From NCBI GenBank assembly GCA_017654935.2, contig CM065683.1, forward strand, positions 5,751,247-5,815,246: 64,000 nt of DNA, in the 5' to 3' direction. The translations under genes were made by a program, and so were the position numbers. The stretch is from Phymorhynchus buccinoides (taxonomy: Eukaryota > Mollusca > Gastropoda > Neogastropoda > Raphitomidae). The notes beneath the pieces were generated by a model. It saw only the letters and a list, made by a program, of their open reading frames with translations, did no database searches and was not told where the DNA came from. Position 1 is the stretch's first letter. Each line of letters starts with the position of its first letter. Shown here piece by piece: positions 47,256-59,315 of the stretch.

Positions 47256-49254
47256 CTGTGTCACATTGAGATTATCCTCAAGGAAATCATTAGGAGTCAT
47301 TATCTAAAGTCATTAAACCATAGTACTTTTATATTAGAAGGCAACTTCTAAGATATCATGACGATAATTCTTCATACATATCGTGTGTGAATACAGGCCC
47401 AGGTCTTGCAGAGAAACGTGCAACAAATTCGCGCCTTTTTCCTTCCAACAAATTTGAAAAAACTTTTCATCAAGAGAGGCAACTCTTCCAGACTCTAAAG
47501 TTGGTACTGCATTGATAGAGTTTGATCCCCTCTTCATCGTTCACGTCTGTAAAGTCCCACCCACAACGGTACTGTGTGGGATGATGTGAGTGTAAAAATC
47601 ATGTGCGTGTGTGGTTGCTTTAGTGTGTGTGTGTGTTCTCTGTATATCCTTTTAGTGGACCCCCAATAAACATGTTGTTGAAGATCGTGAGATTTTACTA
47701 GATATATGTGTAGGCTTAGTATTACGCGTGCGCGGATGTTTAGTTTTGGACGGACATTAAAATTGTGCAGTACAAGCATGTATGCGTGTGTAGGTCTATG
47801 TGTTGGTGGTGTGTGTGTGTGGTGTGTGTGTGTAGGCACACACGTGTTGCGTGTAATGTCGTGACACTGCGTGTGCGAATGGTATTCGTGTGTATGTGTT
47901 TGTGTTGCGCAGCATGTATGCATGGGGTTTTAAAGCTGTAACGGTTGAGCATTAATTTGTTGCTCAACATGTTTGCAGGCGCCCGTGATCGCGTATATAA
48001 GCAAAAACACAGGATACAGACAAGGAGAAGACACAAACAACAGTCTTACAGACACACACAACACAAACACACACACACAAGCGCGCCACGCACGCCAACG
48101 CACGCGCACGCACCCGCACACGCACGCACACGCACACACACCACAACACACAACACACAGGAGAGAAACTTGGATGTGCCCCATGGAGTTGCCTGAAGAG
48201 TTCGGGAAAACTCGTCGAATGGAGGTAGGTTTCGGTGTGTAAGGAGAATCCACTGGAGGAGCTGCAGTTGGCTGCGCCTGTGTCCGCTTGTTGTAGGAGA
48301 GTTGGCACAGGCATTCGGAATCCAGGAGTACAGCTCGCTGTGGTGGAGTTTCCTTGTACAGGACTTCACTTCCGTGGAAATAGCCAAGAATGGGATGGGG
48401 TTTGGACCAAAGGCAAAGATTTTTGGGACAGGGACCAAGGAGTTTGGGGAGGGAAGAGTGGGTGGAGGAGTGAAGGCATTAGGTAGACTGTCAATGATGC
48501 CTTGGACAGACGCTCCGGTTCGATGATGAAGTTCAACGGAAGGTTCTTGATGAGCGCATGTGATCCTCGTGGAGTCTGATCTTGGGTGTGTCACGATGCC
48601 ACAAGAGAAAAAACATCTTTCATCGTCATCCGGAATCATGGATGTCAACGTGTCTCACTTTGGAGGGCAGACCATAGCAACACGCGGCATAGTGTCCAGT
48701 TTGGGCAGCGGGGAGCACGTCGGTGCCCTCGGAAGGGCAAGTGTTCTGCGTGAAGCGTTTATACGAAGTGTAGTTAGTAGGCATTGATTCATCTTCATTT
48801 GATATTATGAATTGGACTTGATCCTCACACACACACATCACACACGACACACACACTGACACAACCCACACAACTGACACACACACACACGTGACACACA
48901 CAAACACACACACACGCCACACAAGCGCGCAACCACACCTAGACATACATAAACCACACGACCATACGCGCACCGCGTGCGCGCCGCGCGAACGCAAAGC
49001 ACGCACATCACACACACACACATACACACCAACACATTACACTTTTTTTCTGTGTATGTCCTTTTTTTTTTTTACAGTTAACGGTTGTGTTTTTCACGTT
49101 CTGTTATCCTGTTATTTTCTTAGTTCTTTTTCCTGGGCACCCATCAGCGGTGACGGTGATAGGGTTTTCAAAGCTTATAATAGGTTTTTATAGAAATTTT
49201 TTTGAATGTCGGACACCACAGTGTCACGGTCAGTCAAGTTGATTTTCGCTTCTA
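47256..49254. other. Unclassified region with CA tracts
   Basis: No recognised gene. Open stretches exist on the minus strand at 47334-47537 (67 codons) and 48046-48648 (200 codons, Pro- and Ser-rich, entering a CA tract), but neither matches a family I know or shows clear splice context. CA/CG tracts lie at 48040-48160 and 48820-49030. Confidence 0.4.
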
Positions 49255-49683
49255 GGCACCACCGAAAGGGACATTAAGTGTCAAGATGACCATTCTGAGA
49301 CAAGGTTCCAATGGAACAAATTAGACAATTCTTAAATGATTACCATACAAATGATTCTTGTAAATGTTTCGTGTTTAGAGATGCATGAGCATTCAAAGTT
49401 GGTATGGGGTGACTGTCGGCCATTTGAGAAACCACAGTCTAAGAAGTTTAGTCTAGCTGAACCACAATGCATACATCCTAATCAATTTCAAAGCACTTTT
49501 ATGGAGCCTTTAGAGACCATAATAAAGATTATACTTCATAAATACGAAATATAGAGATGTTAGAGAGTACGAAAATCACATATAACTCAAAAATTAATAA
49601 AAAATTGAGAAGTTCTGACTTTGCACAAGCCTGTGCAGTGAGAAACTAGCCCAGCGACTTAATGTCCTTTGTGGGTGCGGGTT
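49255..49683. mobile_element. MITE, CAGCACCACGAAAGGGAC family, indel-rich copy
   Basis: Termini CACCACCGAAAGGGACATT and GACTTAATGTCCTTTGTGGG. It keeps more of the interior, as in the 59838 copy, but with many small indels. Confidence 0.75.
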
Positions 49684-49959
49684 TGTGTGAGCTGTTCTGG
49701 TACCAGTTAGTCACATACGCTCATTCCCACAACTTTGATTAAATTTGATAGAGAAAGCGATTGCCTACCACACACCATCTAATAGTACACATACGCTGTT
49801 CCCTTATACCTTAAGGTCCCCACATTTTGTCGTCAGATCTGGGTATGTGGGTCTAATGATGAAAGTCGGTACAAGGTGTGTGGGAACGTATGGTATACCT
49901 CCGAGATTATGGGGTTTTTTGATCGGATTAGACGAGAACGAACGAACGAGATTTGTTAA

Positions 49960-50387
49960 TCAGGGGTTATAGAGAGAGGAGAGAGAGAGAAGATAGACGA
50001 GGACTAGAGAGAGAGAGCCGCGCCCTTCGTACCCAGAACCGCCATTGTCTGCAACGCCACCGCGGAGAAGACGACGACAGATGAGAGAGAGAGAGAGAGA
50101 GAGCGAGGGACGAAACGAACGAAACGAAACAGAAACGGAAATGTTATTTAAACAAAACGTAATGAGATTAGACATTACAAAAAGTCTTTTTTTACACTGC
50201 AGTCTGCAAAAAACAAACAAAAAAGAACAAAACAAGAAGGTGGACAAAAAAAATAGGGGGAGAGCAAAAACGTTCTGGTACAAAGTACATCAAAGTTGAA
50301 GAGAGAGAGCAGCAGAACGGATGAGAGAGGGAGAGGAGAGAGGGAGAAGATTTTGAGATGAGAGAGCGAAGATGAGGAGAAGAGGGT

Positions 50388-50420
<33 letters not shown>

Positions 50421-50430
50421 GGGGGGGGCT
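49960..50430. repeat. GA-rich low-complexity region
   Basis: Broken GA tracts with interspersed unique sequence; indel-rich. Confidence 0.7.
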
Positions 50431-50513
50431 TGAAGTCGAGTGAGCTTTAGATTTCGTTTAAAGTGTTAAATACTATAATTGTTGATGGTCAACGATCATA
50501 ATTGACGATATTA

Positions 50514-50730
50514 GGGGTAGACGGGGTAAAAAGCGCATGGGCGGTAGAAGGCCACCCAATGTATCTCAGGAAAATAAAGAAAATTTCAGTCAAATGTTGC
50601 CCATGAGACGAATGCTAGAACATTAAAGCTCGTATCATGGGCAAATGAGACTGGACATTTCTTATTTCATGAAGATAAGTGGGGTGGGCTTTGCGTTACC
50701 CGCCCATGCAGCTTTTTACCGTCTTCCACC
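50514..50730. mobile_element. GGGGAAGACGGGG hairpin MITE, copy 2 (indel-rich)
   Basis: Same family with single-base losses throughout (GGGGTAGACGGGGTAAAAAG). Confidence 0.85.
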
Positions 50731-50949
50731 TACCAGGTTATGAGCAGAAAGTATATTCATATCAAATAAGATTTACATTTCTTAGAGTCACTTTCTTTAA
50801 AAATGGCACTCCATTTATGTTAAGTGATGTCGTAGAAGAGGCCTATGTTAATAATGATGCAAATGGATTTACTGCCATATTCGTATGAATGAACCGTTTT
50901 TTACAAAAAAAAAAAAAAAAATCAAACAAATATTTAAAAAATATTCCAG

Positions 50950-51037
50950 TACACAAACGCGCGCACGCACCCAAACGCACCACAGGACACACACAACAAC
51001 ACCCACAACACACACACACACACCACCAAACACACAC

Positions 51038-51074
<37 letters not shown>

Positions 51075-51090
51075 GGAGACGACACGCACA

Positions 51091-51124
<34 letters not shown>

Positions 51125-51300
51125 TACAGAGAGCAGAAGACGAGAGAGAAGAGGAGACGAGAGAGAGAGAGGAAGAGGGATAAAAGAGAAGAAGAGACAG
51201 ACCCTAGTTTTATTTCCTGAGAGCGAGAGAGAGAGGATGCAGAGTAAATATGAGGTAGAGAGACGAGAGGGAGAGAGAAGAGAGAGAGAAGCGGCCACAC
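50950..51300. repeat. CA- and GA-rich low-complexity region
   Basis: CA tract to about 51125, then broken GA tract. Confidence 0.85.
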
Positions 51301-51889
51301 ACGCACAGATCATTTCAGTTATGTCCAGGGTGAGGGCATGACAAATGAATGGCCACTACAATTTAGACTCTGCTCTGAAGTATGTTTGCAAGATTTTGTA
51401 AAAAGACCAATTTGATCAGTTTATCAACTTCCTTGGCATATCTCCCCTAAGTCGTAACTCCAGAACCTACTAATTATGTATCCACAGCTTGACGGTGCCT
51501 CAACCAACATGGGAGTAAAAGAAAACAGCTGATGAGGGGGGGGGGATGTCTGGAAGATAATGATAAGGACACAGAAACGACCGTGTTTTCCACCTGTGTT
51601 GTTTTGAAAAGATTGTAACGTTCGTTACTTTTGTATGGGAATCAGTCTGAGCCATATCAAATTATCGAAACTTTTTTGTTCAAAATGTCTGGATGAGGTG
51701 CATCAGGCATCTGGTTTTTTAAGGTAGGAAATGCAGGGTGGGAGGGCGAGGCAGAGGAAAGGTTGGTTTAGTAGAGGTGCTTTCTTACAATCATTGTGTG
51801 CAATTTTGAGTTACATTTCCAGTTTTATCCTTTGCGATTGCCCTGAAGCTGCACTTACAGCATGTGTGCTAAAAGCATAGGTAGGTAGC

Positions 51890-52147
51890 CCGGTCGGGAG
51901 TGTCGCATGAAAAAAGGTAGCTAGTATAAAAATAAAAAGCCTCGCTACTATGAGAGTCTGTATTGTCGCAACCACAAATTTCACTTTTCGTACTTGTAAA
52001 CACCATTTCAACTAACTATAACCTAACCCCTAACCCTAGGAAAAAAGTGAATTTGTGATGTCATGCTCCAATGTCGCAAATATTAACACTGTCATTAGGT
52101 AGCGAGCTTTTTATTTTAACGGCTACAATTTCATGCGCAGGCCCTGT
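51890..52147. mobile_element. MITE with GTAGC-type termini, copy 1
   Basis: Inverted ends (CGCATGAAAAAAGGTAGCTAG and GGCTACAATTTCATGCGCAG) and inner ends with GTAGCGAG / CTCGCTAC. A second copy follows at 52265-52540. Confidence 0.7.
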
Positions 52148-52264
52148 CACTATCGGTCAGGTCAGGGTCAGAGGTAATGAGGCAACATAGGCTCGGCGGC
52201 CTCTGAAGTGCCTTTCAATATAGTTTCTATTAGTATGAGCACAGCCTGATGACGGTTGGTGAGA

Positions 52265-52540
52265 CACAATCCAGTCATGAAAATAGGGGTGTCGTAAAAA
52301 ATAGTAGATCGCTATATATGAGAGTCTGTATTTCAACTATTTGCGAACAACCACAAATTCACTTCTGTACTTTACGTTTAAAAACCATTTAACTCACCTA
52401 ACCTAACTATCCCTAACCTAGAAAAAAGTTAAATTTGTCGGTTCATTGCTCAATTGCAAAATAGGGAAATACACACTGTCTAGGTAGCGAGCTAACTTCT
52501 TTTTACGAGCTAGCACGATTTTCATGCGCAGGCCCTATAA
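52265..52540. mobile_element. MITE with GTAGC-type termini, copy 2
   Basis: Direct, indel-rich repeat of 51890-52147, sharing TATGAGAGTCTGTAT, CCTAAC-rich centre and TTTTCATGCGCAGGCCCT. Confidence 0.7.
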
Positions 52541-54250
52541 TTTTTAGCACAAAAAAATGTACGGGAAAAACAACAATGCAACAATAGTGAAATGCTTGCA
52601 AATATTTAAATCACACATGTAAAAGTTAGCAACATTATGACCACAGATAGTGATACTGAGATAGCGTCCGATAAGACGTATTGATCATGGATGCAGTAGG
52701 GCGTTAGCCACGGCATGGTTCATCAATGTGACAGGAATATACAATCGTACAACCGGTCAGAAAGGGATGGGGTTGAAGAAGGTTGGGGTAAGAGTTAGAA
52801 ACAAGAACAAAAAAAAGCCTAAAATAAATCAGCCATTTTTTGTGTGCAATTTTGGGGAAAGTATGTCTGTCGCTTAATCTGCACCAAAACGTAAGCCGAC
52901 ATCTTGATTGTTTACACAACTTACAAAGGAACTTGCGTTCCTAGGGTTATTTATTACTGACACCACTCTAACTCTAACCAATGCTTCGCTCTCACGGACA
53001 TGGTCAGTCATTGGGACCGTGGCCCTAAAAGAGAAGAGGAAGAAGATGTATCGGACCCATATCGCGCGAGTAAGTCCGATATCAGTGAACGCATCTTGAT
53101 CTTGGCTAGACAATGCCCTATGGCATCCATACCTCAGAATAAGGTATTTTACTCAATAGGTTGATAGGAGAAAGTAAATTACCAGGAAGTACTTGAGCCG
53201 ATAATTTGTCGGGTGCAGTGATTTGGTAGTGGTAGTTGCACTGGGATTTGTTGGGGCGCAGGGTGGGAATGAGTATGGTGTGTTTGTGTGTGTTTCTTTG
53301 TGCCTCGCTAAAAATGTAATTATGTGTGTAATGTGTAGTGCATGTGTCGCTTATTTTTATTATTGACTGTAGTCGAAATACCACTTTAGTAACACCTCAC
53401 AGTTTGTGGGTCATTATATCGAGAACTCCTGCGCGACGGGTTCATACGGTCCCCTTCCTTAACGGTTTGTAAAAGTTTTGGAAAGACCCCTGCGGGACCT
53501 TTTTCAGACCTCAAAGTCCATTTAAAAAAATTGAACTGGATTTGTAAAAGTTCATAAATTGATTGCCTCTCCCTCAAAACAGAACGAAAAGAAGGAAGCA
53601 CTACTATGAGGTGATAAGGTATTTTTATTCTACTAGAAAGAAAAATGCAAAGGAGGGGAACAACCAATTTAAACTGCACTAATTTTTTTAAATATCCTAT
53701 GATGACGATGTCCGCGTACCGTACCTTTCGGTTTTAGCTGAAAGCTTCCTGAGTAGTTTTTCCTGCTTGACATCGCGGGGCAAACGCATGATAGTTGACG
53801 CCGCGGCGCCATTACCATTTCGTAACGCTTGAGTGTGAGTACTAACAATGCTGGCCGTGTAAATTCAACGATGTTTGGCTGGAAAACAAGGGAACTCTTG
53901 GTACCCCCCTAATGTATAGTTGGACTATTGTAAAGATGGATGGACCTCTTCTGTTATTGGGAGGGAACTGGGGGTTTTCTTTACTGGAAAAAAGGTCAGC
54001 CAAACCTTTCCTACCTTTTTTGTTGGGAGGGTGGTGGTGTGTGTTATTTTGTACTCTTATGTGGAAACAATTCGGTTTGTAATGTTTTTGAACTAGGGTA
54101 TGAAAGTTTGTAAATTTTGTGTACGACCCTCGTGACGAGGAGCAAGACTAGCACAAAGCAAAAAAAAAACCTGTTCTAAATTGGTGGTTGTGTCACCTCA
54201 CCCTAGCACCAACCCCACCTGATCATGCTAACTGATGTTCTTTCACCAAC
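52541..54250. other. Region without recognised features
   Basis: Only short open stretches on both strands, none with a recognisable domain. No repeat structure noted. Confidence 0.4.
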
Positions 54251-54259
54251 TAATTTCAG

Positions 54260-54384
54260 GGAGGGAGCAAAGCAGATGAGGAAAAGTCTTGTTCCACAAA
54301 ACAGGACGGACGCCGCTACAAAAGCAACTGGGCACAGATCTTACTCCTATTGTCGAACGCTCCATTCAGATCAGCTATCCCACC
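54260..54384 (+). CDS. Putative exon truncated by the scaffold gap
   Basis: The acceptor-like CTAATTTCAG is followed by 125 bases open to the gap, reading GGSKADEEKSCSTKQDGRRY and then KSNWAQILLLLSNAPFRSAI. Composition (acidic/basic stretch then a hydrophobic run) looks protein-like. Family not recognised; could be chance. Confidence 0.3.
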
Positions 54385-54884
54385 NNNNNNNNNNNNNNNN
54401 NNNNNNNNNNNNNNNNNNNNNNNNNNNNNNNNNNNNNNNNNNNNNNNNNNNNNNNNNNNNNNNNNNNNNNNNNNNNNNNNNNNNNNNNNNNNNNNNNNNN
54501 NNNNNNNNNNNNNNNNNNNNNNNNNNNNNNNNNNNNNNNNNNNNNNNNNNNNNNNNNNNNNNNNNNNNNNNNNNNNNNNNNNNNNNNNNNNNNNNNNNNN
54601 NNNNNNNNNNNNNNNNNNNNNNNNNNNNNNNNNNNNNNNNNNNNNNNNNNNNNNNNNNNNNNNNNNNNNNNNNNNNNNNNNNNNNNNNNNNNNNNNNNNN
54701 NNNNNNNNNNNNNNNNNNNNNNNNNNNNNNNNNNNNNNNNNNNNNNNNNNNNNNNNNNNNNNNNNNNNNNNNNNNNNNNNNNNNNNNNNNNNNNNNNNNN
54801 NNNNNNNNNNNNNNNNNNNNNNNNNNNNNNNNNNNNNNNNNNNNNNNNNNNNNNNNNNNNNNNNNNNNNNNNNNNNNNNNNNNN
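54385..54884. other. Scaffold gap, exactly 500 N
   Basis: Second 500-N join. On the left, contig II ends inside a putative exon. On the right, contig III begins about 70 bases before exon 9 of SLC22 copy C. Confidence 0.99.
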
Positions 54885-54956
54885 CAGCGAGAGAGGGGAA
54901 CACGTGATTTTCGCTGATGGATCTGGTGGGTTTAAGGTAGTTGTCCCCCCTCTCAG

Positions 54957-56478
54957 GGTCTGTACGTAGGAGGGCGGTTCGGTGCCGTTCTGCCTCTGGT
55001 GGTGTTCGGAGGGCTGGCCGTTGCGGCTGGACTGTCCGCCCTCTACCTGCCAGAAACCCTGCACCGAACCCTGCCGGACACGCTGACCGAGGCCGTCACC
55101 TTTGTCCGGTGAGTCAGCCACTGGGGAAAAAAGTTTGCGATGCAGTGGAACCTCCCTTATAAGACCTCCCATTATAAGACTCCCTCCCACATAAGACGTA
55201 CTTCTCTGAGACATTGCCCTTCTTTGTAAGTATTAAAATTACCTCCCTTATAAGACCCCTCCCGACCTCATTTTGGATGATTTTTGAAGGTCTTATAAGG
55301 GAGGTTCCACTGTAGTATCAGTATGTTGTTGTTGTCGTACCCTGGCTTAAAGACTCCAGGGATCATCCCAACAGCGGAATTAGCGCTTGAACGCTATGGT
55401 ACAAATGCATCAGCTAGGGATGAGAACAGTACGCGTGTGATCGTTTTTTGATTACCCCGCCACGTGGACAGCCACACTTCGACTTCGGAGGATTTTGGGA
55501 TACCGATGATGTTATGCTATAGGAGCTTGTCCCATGGCTAAAGACAATACCCGCAGAGCATAGCAACATTTTGATGAAGCCTTGGTGTTCTAGGCTATGA
55601 CAATTGGTCTGACACAGCCTTACGCCAAGGCGAACTATCAGTATACAAAAATATATATTTTAGCACACAGGCACACATATTATTGTCTTATACAAATTGA
55701 GTCTTGCTACATACTTTGGAAGAGTAATAAGAGTCTCCCCCCCCCCCTTTTGTTTGTCTGATTTAACTGAAAATTTCAAGAAAGTTGCGGGATTTCTAAG
55801 CGATTGCCAAATTGGCAATATTAATTCAAAACCATGAATTCGGCGAAATTTCAATCTTCAATAACTAAAGAAACGGTGGAACAAAATTCGTTAATATTTT
55901 CAGTTTTCACTAAAAGCTATATTCGGTACACCTCTGGTGTAAAAAACGAACCAGAAGTACAACCGGAAGTGTCCCAGGCTAGGCTCAGAGAGCTGTCGTT
56001 TGGTTCACGGAATAGCCGAAACCGGAAGTGACGTCACAAAACTAGCTATCGGGTATTACAGCCCTTTCCTCTGGCCCAGTTCTTTAAAATGTTTGGTGAC
56101 GATATGTTAAGCTTATTCAAATTTATAAAAATTAGGTTTGCGTCACATTCAGTCACTGACTTCAAATTTTTTGGATTTCTGCTTTCTTCACCTGTTTTCA
56201 ATTAAATTTGCAGGAAAGTTGTAGGACACTATTCTTATGCCAAATTTACATCAAATCGATTGGCCACACACACATACACATGCGTGCATGCGCACGCAAG
56301 AGACTGATACACGATAATGTAATCTTTTTTTTTCTTTTCTTTTTCTTCCCCCTCTTATATTGGTTGTCCATTCGATGTGCATGCTTTCGTTGTTGTTGGA
56401 TTGTGTCTTGTGCAAAACCAAAATGATTTCCTTTGTATTACGATGCATTGGCTGATTAAAGAATCTTGAATCTTGAAT

Positions 56479-56548
<70 letters not shown>

Positions 56549-56711
56549 TGAATAAGTTTTCTTTATTGAGGATAATAGATTAAGCAACATTGCTTTTTTT
56601 CGTCCAGTCCTCATGCAAAAAAAAAGAAAATGAAGAAAAGTAACCAAACATAAATACAAAGAACAACCAAAAGAATTAAACTAAACAATTGTCTGCCCCA
56701 TCCTTCTTTTA

Positions 56712-56769
<58 letters not shown>

Positions 56770-56838
56770 ACCTCCCCCCACCCCTCTATACACAAGGTAT
56801 CATAAGCATATAAACATGAAGATAAAAATAAACTCGGA

Positions 56839-56910
<72 letters not shown>

Positions 56911-57295
56911 TCTCATCGCATTTCACATATAAAATAGAACAATATCAAAAGTGTCATAAATATAAAAAATAAGTTATAAAAAAAGAAAAAAAAAAAGGTA
57001 TACGAGAATGTTGGAGAGATATGCATATATACTTGCATGTAAATACATTCCTTCATACAGTTATGCACACACAAAGTATGTCAAATATCTAGCCACAATT
57101 GACATAAAATATAATTATATAGTAGCACATGTGTGCAAACATGGTATATTTTAAAGCAAAATAGTTGATAAAGTTTTAACTTTTAAAAAATATAAAAATA
57201 CACAGACAATAATTAGATGCAACGAATGAAATGGGAATATGTGCGAACTTTTTCAAAACATTTCAGGGGACAATATTGAGGTATTAGAGTTATTC

Positions 57296-57360
<65 letters not shown>

Positions 57361-59015
57361 CAGAGAGATTTCTTTTGCCATTGATTCTCAAGTTTCACTC
57401 TACAGAAGTTCTATTTCACTCTACAGGAATTCGACCTTTTACTCTACAGGAATTCCCTTTCACTCTACAGATTCTACCTTTCACTCTACAGGAATTCTAC
57501 CTTTCACTCTACAGGAATTCTACCTTTCACTCTACAGGAATTCTACCTTTCACTCTACAGGAATTCTACCTTTCACTCTACAGGAATTCTACCTTTCACT
57601 CTACAGGAATTCTACCTTTTACTCTACAGGAATTCTACCTTTCACTCTACAGGAATTCTACCTTTTACAGGAATTCTACAGGAATTCTACCTTTTACTCT
57701 ACAGGAATTCTACCTTTCACTCTACAGGAATTCTACCTTTTACTCTACAGGAATTCTACCTTTCACTCTACAGGAATTCTACCTTTCACTCTACAGGAAT
57801 TCTACCTTTTACTCTACAGGAATTCTACCTTTTACTCTACAGGAATTCTACCTTTCACTCTACAGGAATTCTACCTTTTACTCTACAGGAATTCTACCTT
57901 TTACTCTACAGGAATTCTACCTTTCACAGGAATTCTACCTTTTACTCTACAGGAATTCTACCTTTCACTCTACAGGAATTCTACCTTTCACTCTACAGGA
58001 ATTCTACCTTTCACTCTACAGGAATTCTACCTTTCACTCTACAGGAATTCTACCTTTTACTCTACAGGAATTCTACCTTTTACTCTACAGGAATTCTACC
58101 TTTTACTCTACAGGAATTCTACCTTTTACTCTACAGGAATTCTACCTTTTACTCTACAGGAATTCTACCTTTTACTCTACAGGAATTCTACCTTTTACTC
58201 TACAGGAATTCTACCTTTTACTCTACAGGAATTCTACCTTTTACTCTACAGGAATTCTACCTTTTACTCTACAGGAATTCTACCTTTTACTCTACAGGAA
58301 TTCTACCTTTTAGGAATTCTACCTTTTATTCTACAGGAATTCTACCTTTTACTCTACAGGAATTCTACCTTTCACTCTACAGGAATTCTACCTTTTACTC
58401 TACAGGAATTCTACCTTTTACTCTACAGGAATTCTACCTTTCACTCTACAGGAATTCTACCTTTTACTCTACAGGAATTCTACCTTTTACTCTACAGGAA
58501 TTCTACCTTTCACTCTACAGGAATTCTACCTTTTACTCTACAGGAATTCTACCTTTTACTCTACAGGAATTCTACCTTTCACTCTACAGGAATTCTACCT
58601 TTTACTCTACAGGAATTCTACCTTTTACTCTACAGGAATTCTACCTTTCACTCTACAGGAATTCTACCTTTCACTCTACAGGAATTCTACCTTTTACTCT
58701 ACAGGAATTCTACCTTTTACTCTACAGGAATTCTACCTTTTACTCTACAGGAATTCTACCTTTTACTCTACAGGAATTCTACCTTTTAGGAATTCTACCT
58801 TTTACTCTACAGGAATTCTACCTTTTACTCTACAGGAATTCTACCTTTTACTCTACAGGAATTCTACCTTTTACTCTACAGGAATTCTACCTTTCACTCT
58901 ACAGGAATTATACCTTTTATTCTACAGGAATCCCAGGAGTAACAAAAACAGAAAGAAGGCAATGGAGGCTGGAGACGAGGAGAAAGAAGAAAAGACGGAG
59001 AATTCTCTACTGTAA
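54957..59015 (+). CDS. SLC22-family transporter, copy C, last two exons only
   Basis: Exon 9 (54957-55108) and exon 10 (58928-59015) of a third copy; everything upstream is lost in the 500-N gap. Exon 9 is intact in frame (GLAVAAGLSALYLPETL) and ends with donor GTGAGT. Exon 10 reads NPRSNKNRKKAMEAGD to KTENSLL and TAA, differing from copies A and B at several of 28 positions, so this is a paralogue or a much more diverged allele. The intron between them carries a MITE, GA and CA tracts and a 1.5-kb array of 23-bp units ending at the exon-10 acceptor. Confidence 0.9.
55143..55312. mobile_element. Tc1/mariner (pogo-like) MITE in SLC22 copy C intron 9
   Basis: 170 bp with perfect inverted termini CAGTGGAACCTCCCTTATAA and GACC. 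TA follows on the right; TG on the left is consistent with a mutated TA. Arms A and B have the empty site. Confidence 0.88.
56430..56545. repeat. Retroposon 3' tail (AATCTTG)n and GA tract
   Basis: GATTAAAGAATCTTGAATC with three TTGAATC units resembles a non-LTR retroposon tail, followed by about 30 GA units. Confidence 0.75.
56710..56908. repeat. CA and GA microsatellites
   Basis: CA tract 56712-56768 and GA tract 56846-56908. Confidence 0.95.
57299..57357. repeat. GA microsatellite
   Basis: About 29 GA units directly upstream of the 23-bp array. Confidence 0.95.
57392..58927. repeat. 23-bp minisatellite of exon 10 splice acceptors (~66 units)
   Basis: Unit TTTTACTCTACAGGAATTCTACC (split: TTTTACTCTACAG then GAATTCTACC). 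Each unit is a pyrimidine tract, CAG and the first exon bases GAAT, matching the single acceptor of exon 10 in arms A and B (CTTTCACTCTACAG/GAATC). The main variants are TTTCACT and TTTTACT; a few units are truncated (near 57480, 57665, 57925, 58315 and 58788). The last unit is the exon 10 acceptor itself. The array is open in more than one frame only because 23 bp gives a 69-bp, 23-codon period without stops. Confidence 0.95.
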
Positions 59016-59315
59016 GAAACCCAGATAGCACGCCGACCGTGTCCAACGTTGGGCCTACGCCGGCTCGACGTTGCGCCGATGGGCAAAAATGCGGCTAGCC
59101 GACATCGGACATCCGATCATTTGCCGACGACGGCATTTGAGCGGTGTGATATAGGGGAACAGCATCAACACTGTCAACATCCTCCAATGCAGCAGCGTAA
59201 TGGGGCTGGGCAAGCAGCAAATCTTTGTGAATATCATACAATGCAATGTAATAGGCAAGCATGTTGATAATGATGCATTGTATATAAGTGATAGAATGTT
59301 TAAGCCATCGTTTGG

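Noticed and set aside
48046..48648. 200-codon minus-strand frame as a gene
   Set aside because: Its C-terminal third is CA-tract translation, the rest matches no family I know, and the region has unreliable consensus. Kept only as unclassified sequence.
52015..52045. Telomere-like CCTAACCCCTAACCCTA
   Set aside because: It is a short interior part of a MITE repeated at 52265-52540, not a telomeric array.
57239..58789. 516-codon open frame of a 23-residue repeat (…STGILPFTLQEFY…)
   Set aside because: It is the translation of the 23-bp minisatellite, open because 69 bp contains no stop. It has no start context and no independent gene evidence; its only interest is through splicing to SLC22 exon 9.
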